This document shows positions 43,592 to 50,763 of a DNA stretch of 64,000 nt, piece after piece. The notes under the pieces are model-generated. The model did not search any database, was not told the origin of the DNA, and saw only the letters and a list, made by a program, of their open reading frames with translations. Positions within the stretch are counted from its first letter, which is position 1, and each line of letters starts with the position of its first letter. The position numbers and the translations under genes are program-made. Where the stretch lies: contig NZ_CANLYL010000006.1 of NCBI RefSeq assembly GCF_947495275.1, positions 186,001-250,000 of the forward strand, read 5' to 3'. Origin of the DNA: an uncultured Roseobacter sp. (GTDB lineage: Bacteria; Pseudomonadota; Alphaproteobacteria; Rhodobacterales; Rhodobacteraceae).

Positions 43592-44647
43592 TCAGATCAA
43601 GGAGGCTTCGAATTCGTACTCCGCCTTTAGCGCATCCAGATCGCGTCGCAAGGCGGGCTTGAGATCAAGGCCTTGATCCTTGCGTGCTTTGGCCGTTGCC
43701 GTCTTACCATCTCCGGGCAGGCGCACAAGGGCGTGACCAGGCAGAGGTTCTGACGCGCGCATCTCGTCAAACACACGTTCAGCGCGCGGTCCAAAATCTG
43801 CAATGCCGAAGGCCACAGGATTGAGAGCCATTACAAACTGTCCTGTGTTTGTCGAAGAGGCAGTGTCGTTGGTGAAATCAACCACGTCTGAGCCGAAGGC
43901 CGCTCCATTGAGAACACCAGCCATAAGCCCAATCGCAACCGACAATCCAAAACCTTTGGGGCCGCCAATAGGCAGCAAAAAGCCTTCGGATTTGCGGGCC
44001 GGGTCGGTCAGCGGGCGGCCATCGCGACCAACCATCCACCCCTCGGGCATGGGATCACCTTGCTGCAGAAGTGTCTTGATCTTGCCCATCGCCGCTACGG
44101 TCGTTGCCATGTCAAAGACGAAGGGATCGGTGCCATCACCCGGGGCCGAAAAGGCGATCGGGTTGGTCCCCAGAAGCAAGTCCGAGCCGCCATAGGGCGG
44201 CACGTGGTTGGCACTGCCCACAGACGCGGCCATGCCCAGCAAACCCGCTTCTGCTTGCGGGCGCACATAGAGCGCCAACGGGCCCGCGTGGTTGCCGCGC
44301 CGCACACCGACCCAGCCTATCCCGGCCTCGCGCGCCTTTTTCATGGCAAGGTCGCGGGCTGCAGCCATGGCCAGATGTCCCAGACCATCATCCCCGTCGA
44401 TCACAGCCGTAGCAACCGTTTCATGCGCCACTTTGACGGCGGGTGTCGGGTTGCAGCCACCGCCGGCAAGACGGGCCAGATATTGCCGTAAGCGGAACAC
44501 GCCATGTGTTGCGTAGCCATAGACATCGGCCTCAACCATCAAAGAGGCGACCTTTGCCGCGTCGCCTGACGGCACGCCCTGGGATGCAAGAGCCTGTGCA
44601 ACAAAATTGCGCAAAGCCTCGGGCTTGATCGGCGCGGTCTCAGCCAT
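43592..44647 (-). CDS. Ldh-family NAD(P)-dependent oxidoreductase (malate/L-lactate/ureidoglycolate type)
   Basis: A 351-residue protein of the LDH2/MDHG2 family: YGYATHGVFRLRQYLARL, DGDDGLGHLAMAAARDLAMKKAREAGIGWVGVRRGNHAGPLALY (with the catalytic His), GTNPIAFSAPGDG and GPKGFGLSVAIGLMAGVLNGA. It reduces or oxidises a 2-oxoacid/2-hydroxyacid or ureido compound. It is the last gene of a five-gene operon and overlaps the permease gene by eight bases. Confidence 0.88.
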   Translation of the reverse strand: MAETAPIKPEALRNFVAQALASQGVPSGDAAKVASLMVEADVYGYATHGVFRLRQYLARLAGGGCNPTPAVKVAHETVATAVIDGDDGLGHLAMAAARDLAMKKAREAGIGWVGVRRGNHAGPLALYVRPQAEAGLLGMAASVGSANHVPPYGGSDLLLGTNPIAFSAPGDGTDPFVFDMATTVAAMGKIKTLLQQGDPMPEGWMVGRDGRPLTDPARKSEGFLLPIGGPKGFGLSVAIGLMAGVLNGAAFGSDVVDFTNDTASSTNTGQFVMALNPVAFGIADFGPRAERVFDEMRASEPLPGHALVRLPGDGKTATAKARKDQGLDLKPALRRDLDALKAEYEFEASLI

Positions 44648-45512
44648 CGTAGGATCCTACGCGTTCCTTGTGCCAGAACACGACCTTGCGCTGAGCGAAC
44701 TGAACCAGAAGGTAAAGCGCCAGGCCCACAAGGCTGAGATACAGGATCAACGAGAAGACCCGCGGTGTGTTCAGCTGCGAGGCCGCGACACGGATCAACT
44801 CCCCGAACCCTTTCCCGCCACCCAGGAATTCACCGGTGATGGCCCCGGCCATCACGCCCACTGCGCCAATTTTCAAACCTGTAAAGATCTGCGGTAGACC
44901 GGTGGGCAGTTTCATCTTGATCAGAGTCTGCATGCGGCTGGCGCCCATTGTCTTGAACAGCATCCTGGCGTTTTCGTCGGCGGCGTGAAGGCCTGCGGCG
45001 GTGCCCACCACAATCGGGAAGGTTGCGATGAAGGCTGCAAGAGCAACCTTGGATTCGATCCCGAAACCCAACCACGCCACAAACAGGGGTGCAAAGGCCA
45101 CTTTGGGCATTGTATCAATGGCCACGAGATAGGGCATGACAGCCTTCTCCCCAAAGGCGGTTTCGCCGACCAGCACGCCCAGTGTGAAACCGATGGCAAT
45201 AGCCAGGGCGAAACCGTAGATCACCTCCAGAATGGTGATCCAAAGCGCGGTCAGCATGTAGCCGCCGGAGGCGAGGTTCTTGCCGACGAAGATCATGTCT
45301 TTGAGTGTTTCCGCCGGGGTGGGCAGGATGATGGGGGAGACGAAGCCAAAGGCGGTCACGACCCACCACGTGCCGATAAAGACAAAGGCCACGAAGCTCA
45401 TCGCGATCCAACGCGGCACAGAGTCGATAAACGCGATTTCTTGCGTCCAGACGGTGTCTTCGAGCATGTCCGTGTTGGTGGTGGAAGATGAGTTGTTCGA
45501 CAGATCGGTCAC
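44640..45512 (-). CDS. ABC transporter permease (SsuC/TauC type)
   Basis: A 290-residue protein with six helices and the EAA-type loop MGASRMQTLIKMKLPTGLPQIFTGLKIG. Around forty polar residues precede the first helix. It starts from a GTG that overlaps the ATPase stop (GTGA). Single permease gene, so it should form a homodimer with the ATPase at 45509. Confidence 0.9.
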   Translation of the reverse strand: MTDLSNNSSSTTNTDMLEDTVWTQEIAFIDSVPRWIAMSFVAFVFIGTWWVVTAFGFVSPIILPTPAETLKDMIFVGKNLASGGYMLTALWITILEVIYGFALAIAIGFTLGVLVGETAFGEKAVMPYLVAIDTMPKVAFAPLFVAWLGFGIESKVALAAFIATFPIVVGTAAGLHAADENARMLFKTMGASRMQTLIKMKLPTGLPQIFTGLKIGAVGVMAGAITGEFLGGGKGFGELIRVAASQLNTPRVFSLILYLSLVGLALYLLVQFAQRKVVFWHKERVGSYDG

Positions 45513-46318
45513 ATGTCTTCTCCCTTGTCCAATTGTCCGCGGATGTATTCGACGATCTCGCCAAACTCCGGGGTCGTCATCATCTCGAGCGTGCGGGGCC
45601 GCGGCAGGTCAACCTTGACGACCTCCGCCACACGACCCGGGCGCGGCTTCATCACGACAATTTCGTCCGACAGGATCACCGCCTCCTGGATCGAGTGGGT
45701 CACGAGAAAGGCGGTGGCCTCCTGCTCGCGGCAAATCCGCTGCAATTCCATGTTCATCATATCACGGGAAAGCTCATCCAGCGCGCTGAACGGCTCATCC
45801 AATAGCAATACGGCCGGCTCGGTGATCAGCATCCGGCAAATCGAGGCGCGTTGCGCCATGCCGCCCGAAAGCTCGTTGGGGTAGACGTTTTCAAATCCCT
45901 TGAGCCCGACAATATCCAAAAGCTCATGGGCCTTCTCCAAAGCCGCTTTGGCGGCGGCTTTACCGTCGCGGATTTCGATGGGCAGCACGATGTTCTCGAC
46001 CGCCGTCTTCCAGGGAAAAAGCGTTGCTTGCTGGAACATCATGCCGATGTCGCGGCGCGGGCCGGTCACGGGTTCGCCTTGCAGGACGACACGGCCCTGA
46101 GAAGGAGGAATGAGTCCGGCCATGATCTTGAGTAGTGTGGACTTCCCGCAACCGCTCGATCCGATCACAGAGGTAAAGCTGCCTTTGCGCAACGTCAAAT
46201 CGACCCCCTCGAGGGCCACAACGAGATTGCGCGCATAGGTCTTGCTCACACGGCTCAACTCGTAAACCGGCGCACCAAAAGGGGCGCCGGTTTGCGTTTC
46301 TGCCAACTCGGTGTTCAT
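45509..46318 (-). CDS. ABC transporter ATPase (SsuB/TauB type)
   Basis: A 269-residue ATPase with Walker A GSSGCGKST, Q-loop FQQATLFPWKTAVENI, signature LSGGMAQRA, Walker B VLLLDEPFSALD and H-loop VTHSIQEA. The FPWKT and SRVSKTYA wording is characteristic of nitrate/sulfonate/taurine/NMT1-type importers. It overlaps genes on both sides by four bases. Confidence 0.92.
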   Translation of the reverse strand: MNTELAETQTGAPFGAPVYELSRVSKTYARNLVVALEGVDLTLRKGSFTSVIGSSGCGKSTLLKIMAGLIPPSQGRVVLQGEPVTGPRRDIGMMFQQATLFPWKTAVENIVLPIEIRDGKAAAKAALEKAHELLDIVGLKGFENVYPNELSGGMAQRASICRMLITEPAVLLLDEPFSALDELSRDMMNMELQRICREQEATAFLVTHSIQEAVILSDEIVVMKPRPGRVAEVVKVDLPRPRTLEMMTTPEFGEIVEYIRGQLDKGEDM

Positions 46319-47340
46319 TCGCCGACGGCCGCGTTTCCTATGGCTGCGAACTCATTGGTCCAGGCGGCGCTCAGATCGTCAAGCGGGGCAGAGATTTCGC
46401 CACCGGTGACCAAGGCATCCTGCCATTCGGCCCAGACTTCGGCGGGGTACCAACCCAGACCGTTTTCCGGGCTTGTCGAAATGGTCTTGGAGCGGACCGC
46501 GTCAAACAATGCCGATTGGAACTCCTTGTCTTCGCCTTCCTGCGGGTTGCCATCGGCCAAGTGCTCCAGAACCGCTTCGCGGTTGGCATCATCCAGCGCA
46601 AAGGCGTGGCCTTTGGCGAAAGCACGGCTCCAGGCTTCAACCAGTTCACGATCATTGGCGATGGTGTCGGCCATTGTTGCGATGCCATTGCCGAAAAAGC
46701 GACCGAACTCAGCGGGCGTGATGTCCCGCACAGCCATGCCACGTTGATTGAGAATGGCGGTGTCGGCGGTAGAGGCGGAATAGGCGACGATCTCGTCATT
46801 GAGGAAGGCCGCCGTTGCAGGACCGCCATCGCCCACCGTCAGGAATTCATAATCCGTGCCTTCTGTCATTCCCGCGCCCGACATCACATTGCGGGCAAAT
46901 CCAACTTCCGCGCCATCGGCAGTCCCGGTGCCAATGATTTTGCCGCGCAGATCTTCGATGCTCTGGATGTCAGAGCCTTCCTGCACGGCGATCCCAAAGT
47001 TGCTGCGCGCGGCTACGTTGTAGATGTGAACGACTTCAACACCACGCGAGCGTGCCGCAAGGATCGGGCCCGGTCCGGGGCGGCCAAACTGAGCCTGACC
47101 GGCCGACAATGCCTGAATGACGGCACCCGAGCCATTGATGGCCTCGACGGTAACGTTGAGGCCCTCGTCCGCGAAAAAACCCTCGCCAATGGCCACAAAG
47201 ACCGGGAACGAGTTGATGGCCGATGGGCTGGGCTGCACAAAGGTGATGTCACGCATATCCTGCGCGACTGCGCCGGTGCTTAAAAGGCCGGCTAATGGAA
47301 CTGCTGCAAGAAGCTTTGCAAAGGTTCTTCTGGTTGTCAT
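46315..47340 (-). CDS. ABC transporter substrate-binding protein, NMT1/THI5-like
   Basis: A 341-residue periplasmic protein with a signal peptide (MTTRRTFAKLLAAVPLAGLLSTGAVAQ; the RR pair may indicate Tat). FPVFVAIGEGFFADEGLNVTVEAINGSGAVIQALSAGQAQFG is the NMT1-like opening, with DLRGKIIGTG later. The ligand is unknown; family members bind pyrimidines, sulfonates, nitrate or aromatic acids. The operon enzymes suggest an organic acid or ureido-type compound. Confidence 0.88.
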   Translation of the reverse strand: MTTRRTFAKLLAAVPLAGLLSTGAVAQDMRDITFVQPSPSAINSFPVFVAIGEGFFADEGLNVTVEAINGSGAVIQALSAGQAQFGRPGPGPILAARSRGVEVVHIYNVAARSNFGIAVQEGSDIQSIEDLRGKIIGTGTADGAEVGFARNVMSGAGMTEGTDYEFLTVGDGGPATAAFLNDEIVAYSASTADTAILNQRGMAVRDITPAEFGRFFGNGIATMADTIANDRELVEAWSRAFAKGHAFALDDANREAVLEHLADGNPQEGEDKEFQSALFDAVRSKTISTSPENGLGWYPAEVWAEWQDALVTGGEISAPLDDLSAAWTNEFAAIGNAAVGE

Positions 47341-47401
47341 TTCGGGTCTCCTCCCTAGATTGATTTCGTTCCGAGGTCTCTGCTTATGAGCACGGCCTGG
47401 A

Positions 47402-48295
47402 TCAGGCGATGCGGACGGAGTTACTCAGCTCACCGATTTCTGAGATGGTGCACACGACGGTATCGCCTGCTGCCAGAAAGCGGGGTGGGTCCATCGCGTA
47501 TCCCACACCAGAAGGCGTGCCGGTTGCGATGATGTCACCGGGTTCCAGCGTCATACCCTCCGACAAGGAGGCAATAAGCGTTGGGACATCAAAGATCATA
47601 TCCGCTGTGCTGCCATCCTGACGCTGCGCGCCATTGACGGTCAGGCCAATCGACAGCTTATGTGGATCGCTGATCGCGTCGGCGGTCACAATCCACGGGC
47701 CAAGCGGGCAAGAACCATCAAATCCCTTGCCCTTGAAGTACTGCCCGCCATGACGCCGCTGTACATCGCGCACAGAGATGTCGTTCACAATCGTGTAGCC
47801 AAAGATATGATCGAAGGCATTTTCCTTGGCGATGTTGCGCCCGGACTTGCCGATGACGATGGCAAGCTCGACTTCGTAATCGACACAGGTTGAGACCTGT
47901 GGAAACAGCAAGATGTCGCCACCAGGCGGCACAATCGATGTGGGCGGCTTGGTGAAATATACCGGGTGCTCGGTGACCCCGACATTTTGCTTCTGCGCTC
48001 TGTCTCCCTCGGCGATGTGTTCGGCGTAGTTTCGTCCGACGCAAAAGACATTCTTGCGTGGCTGGGGAATGGGGGCCAACAGGTCAGGATCAGAAACCAC
48101 GGCATCCGCATGTTGGCCAGCCTCGGCCTGCGACACCAATGCGCGCAGCGCGGCAATGGCATCAGCGCCCCCCTCGATGGTGGCCAGAAGGCTGTCCCAG
48201 CCAGCGCCCGCCTTTGCAAGATGGAGCCAGTTTCCATTCCCAAGCTCGACCGCTGCGCAGGGTTTGCCGTCAATTGAAAGTGTCGCCAATTTCAT
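47402..48295 (-). CDS. Fumarylacetoacetate hydrolase-family protein
   Basis: A 297-residue protein behind GGGAGAGG. The catalytic domain begins at VFCVGRNYAEHIAEG; metal ligands are seen in DYEVELAIVIGKSGRNI and the following NDISVRD; TGTPSGVGYAMDPPRFLAAGD completes the pattern. The N-terminal 75 residues match the usual FAH-family cap domain. It hydrolyses a C-C bond of an acylpyruvate-like compound or acts as hydratase or decarboxylase. It is the first gene of the operon, divergent from a GntR regulator. Confidence 0.88.
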   Translation of the reverse strand: MKLATLSIDGKPCAAVELGNGNWLHLAKAGAGWDSLLATIEGGADAIAALRALVSQAEAGQHADAVVSDPDLLAPIPQPRKNVFCVGRNYAEHIAEGDRAQKQNVGVTEHPVYFTKPPTSIVPPGGDILLFPQVSTCVDYEVELAIVIGKSGRNIAKENAFDHIFGYTIVNDISVRDVQRRHGGQYFKGKGFDGSCPLGPWIVTADAISDPHKLSIGLTVNGAQRQDGSTADMIFDVPTLIASLSEGMTLEPGDIIATGTPSGVGYAMDPPRFLAAGDTVVCTISEIGELSNSVRIA

Positions 48296-48440
48296 GTCGC
48301 CTCTCCCTTCGGCCCCCTCGCATACTGCTGCTTAGGGTGGTCTTTCGCGCGCCTGAGCATCCATTCTTCAACGCAGCAGGCTCACTACAGACACGTCCCC
48401 ATGTATTGACAAAGCGCGCTCGGCACCGTGAAATCAACTG

Positions 48441-48457
48441 ACCAATTCACCAATTGG
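48441..48457. promoter_or_regulatory. Candidate operator ACCAATT repeats before the GntR gene
   Basis: ACCAATT occurs twice with an 8-base period (48441-48447 and 48449-48455), the second copy forming CCAATTGG (48450-48457). It lies in the divergent region of the FAH operon and the GntR gene, ten bases before the GntR start, so it could serve both. Confidence 0.4.
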
Positions 48458-48467
48458 GTGGGTCTCA

Positions 48468-49160
48468 ATGGCGAAAACAGAGCTTCTTGTACAGCGCATC
48501 AGGCAGATCATCGCGTCTGACGGCTATGTTCACAACGACCGACTGCCTCCGGAGCGGGAGATGTGTTCGATGCTGGGGGTCACGCGCAATCAATTGCGGT
48601 CCGCACTGACCAAGCTTGAATCCAGGGGCCTGATATGGCGCCATGTGGGCCGTGGCACATTTGTCGGCGAGCGTCCTGTTCTGAACCTTGAGGACGTTAC
48701 GTACCTTCGGGACCAGGTGACACCTCCGCAGGTTGCTACCGTTAGGCTGGCCATTGAACCGGAACTGGCGCGTCTTGCAGCATTGCATAGCGCGCCCGCT
48801 GATCGAGAAGAGCTTCGCACCTGTGCCGAGCGTTGCCGCGAAGTTCCCGACTGGCGCAGCTATGAGGCGTGGGACAACAAGTTTCATTTCGCGGTTGCTC
48901 GCAGCGCAAAGAACAAACTCTTCTTGTATTACTTCGAAACACTGAATGTGGTCAGGCGTTCCATGGTCTGGAGCCAGCCACGCACGACACCCAAACCTGC
49001 GAAAAACTACTCAAGCTTTCTGGAACATGATTTGATCGTTCAGGCGATTGAAAAAAATGACGGAAACGGTGCTGCGCAACTCATGAGGGAGCATCTACAT
49101 TCGGTCTACGGGCGCATTCTACCTTCACTGGGCAAAACTGCGGCGCCAAGAACCGATTGA
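48468..49160 (+). CDS. GntR-family (FadR-type) regulator
   Basis: A 230-residue protein: N-terminal winged helix (DGYVHNDRLPPEREMCSMLGVTRNQLRSALTKLESRGLIWRHVGRGTFVG) and an all-helical FCD domain with metal-ligand His residues (KFHFAVARSAKN, LEHDLIVQAIEKNDGNGAAQLMREHLHSVYGRI). It is divergent from the FAH/ABC/Ldh operon, which it probably represses until the imported acid or a breakdown product binds. Confidence 0.88.
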   Translation: MAKTELLVQRIRQIIASDGYVHNDRLPPEREMCSMLGVTRNQLRSALTKLESRGLIWRHVGRGTFVGERPVLNLEDVTYLRDQVTPPQVATVRLAIEPELARLAALHSAPADREELRTCAERCREVPDWRSYEAWDNKFHFAVARSAKNKLFLYYFETLNVVRRSMVWSQPRTTPKPAKNYSSFLEHDLIVQAIEKNDGNGAAQLMREHLHSVYGRILPSLGKTAAPRTD

Positions 49161-49245
49161 CGCGCTGTACCTCAAGCAGCGAGACCCCCGGCAGGATAGG
49201 AGCCCCTGTGACGGCCCCATCGCTGCGGATGTGCGGATTGATAAA

Positions 49246-49929
49246 CTAGGTCACAGTGACGGACAGCTTGCCAAGTGCCGGGATTTCCACTTCCATCACA
49301 TCGCCCTTGACCACAGGGCCAACGCCGGAGGGTGTTCCGGTCATGATCACGTCGCCCGCTGCCAGTTCAAAATACTCCGACAGGTAAGAAATCATCTCGG
49401 GCGTTTTCCAGATCAACTGATTGAGATCGCCTTCCTGACGCAGGTCACCGTTCACTTTCAGTGTGATCGCACCCTCATCCAGGTGACCAATCTCTTCGAC
49501 GGTGTGGATCGGGCCGATGGGCGCCGAGCGCTCGAAGGCTTTACCGATTTCCCAGGGACGGCCCGCCTTTTTCATCTCGCCCTGAAGATCCCGGCGGGTC
49601 ATGTCCAAGGACAGTGCGTAGCCGTAGACGTGATCCATTGCGCGCTCGACCGGGATGTTCTTACCACCGGATTTCAGCACAACGGTCAATTCAGCTTCGT
49701 GATGAACATCAGAGGTGTGGGGTGGATAGGGAAAGTCCCCCGTTGTGTCGAGATTGTTGGGGTTCTTCTGAAAGAAGAAGGGAGGCTCCCGGTCCGGATC
49801 ATGTCCCATCTCAATGGCGTGCGCTGCATAGTTGCGGCCGATGCAATATACCCGACGCACCGGGAATGCGCCGCCCGATGCGACGGGGATCGACGTAACG
49901 GGTGGCGTGGGAATAACGTAGTCAGACAT
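49246..49929 (-). CDS. Fumarylpyruvate-hydrolase-like protein (FAH family)
   Basis: A 227-residue protein behind GGAGCGG, the short form without cap domain. RRVYCIGRNYAAHAIEMGHDPDREPPFFFQK, HEAELTVVLKSGGKNIPVERAMDHVYGYALSLDMTRRDLQ and TGTPSGVGPVVKGD match the NagK/maleylpyruvate-fumarylpyruvate hydrolase branch. It would cut an acylpyruvate to pyruvate and an acid. No ring-cleaving dioxygenase is nearby, so its natural substrate here may be different. It follows the GntR gene at 50068 on the same strand after 138 bases. Confidence 0.88.
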   Translation of the reverse strand: MSDYVIPTPPVTSIPVASGGAFPVRRVYCIGRNYAAHAIEMGHDPDREPPFFFQKNPNNLDTTGDFPYPPHTSDVHHEAELTVVLKSGGKNIPVERAMDHVYGYALSLDMTRRDLQGEMKKAGRPWEIGKAFERSAPIGPIHTVEEIGHLDEGAITLKVNGDLRQEGDLNQLIWKTPEMISYLSEYFELAAGDVIMTGTPSGVGPVVKGDVMEVEIPALGKLSVTVT

Positions 49930-50067
49930 TGAGCCGCTCCATGCTTTGGGTCCCGTTTGGCATAGAGGCAGACATCTGAGAGATCAATCTGACCAATGGG
50001 CGGATTGGTTTGTCAATGCCCGCTCTGGCCGCCGAGTGACGAGGGGCTCGGCAAGCAGGTCCTGTTG

Positions 50068-50754
50068 CTAAATGGCGTCCGTGGTCTCTTGCGATTGTAG
50101 CCACTTCACCACAGATGCGCGCTTTGCATCCATGTGATGGAGCAGCGTAGCCGCGAGATTTGGGCCATCCCTTGCGACAAGACATTGCAGGATTTTCTCA
50201 TGCTCCTGCACAGCGTCATACCACCGGCCCTCGGACATATTGGCCAGATAGCGCGCGCGTTGCATACGCAGAGACAGCGCCTGGCAGGACGTGGTCAATG
50301 TCGCGTTGCGCGCCGCCAACAGGATGGCGCGGTGAATCTTTTGGTTGACGCTGAAATAAGCGTCCAGATCCCGGTTTTCATAGCTCCGGATCATCTGCGC
50401 GTGCAGCGCGCGCACCTCCTCGATCTCAGCGTCGGTGATATGCTTGCAGGCCAATTCGCCGGACAGTGCTTCAAGTGCGCCCAGTACAGGGAAGACCTCG
50501 TCGACTTCCTCCTGCGTGACTTGCGTCACCCATGCGCCACGGTTCGGTTCCAACCGAACCAACCCGTCGGATGCCAGCACCTTCAGCGCTTCTCGCAAAG
50601 GGGTGCGGGATACCCCAAACCGTTCGCAGAGCTGCTTTTCCGGGATCTTGGTGCCTGGTTTCAATTCCGAATTAATGATCAGGGGTTGCAGGCGGTCGAC
50701 CAGTTCATGATGCAGGGACTTGCGCATGATTGTCTGGGATGTGTGCAATGTCAT
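50068..50754 (-). CDS. GntR-family (FCD) regulator of the 2-hydroxyacid island
   Basis: A 228-residue protein: winged helix (SELKPGTKIPEKQLCERFGVSRTPLREALKVLASDGLVRLEPNRGAWV) and FCD domain (EEVDEVFPVLGALEALSGELACKHITDAEIEEVRALHAQM, FSVNQKIHRAIL, VQEHEKILQCLVARDG). It is encoded nine bases after the large FAD/Fe-S dehydrogenase gene on the same strand, so it is co-transcribed with it and likely controls the divergent region at about 53.7 kb. Confidence 0.88.
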   Translation of the reverse strand: MTLHTSQTIMRKSLHHELVDRLQPLIINSELKPGTKIPEKQLCERFGVSRTPLREALKVLASDGLVRLEPNRGAWVTQVTQEEVDEVFPVLGALEALSGELACKHITDAEIEEVRALHAQMIRSYENRDLDAYFSVNQKIHRAILLAARNATLTTSCQALSLRMQRARYLANMSEGRWYDAVQEHEKILQCLVARDGPNLAATLLHHMDAKRASVVKWLQSQETTDAI

Positions 50755-50763
50755 CGCGTCACC

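Noticed and set aside
46516-47283. 255-codon plus-strand frame
   Set aside because: Antisense to the NMT1-type binding protein, which has signal peptide and family motifs.
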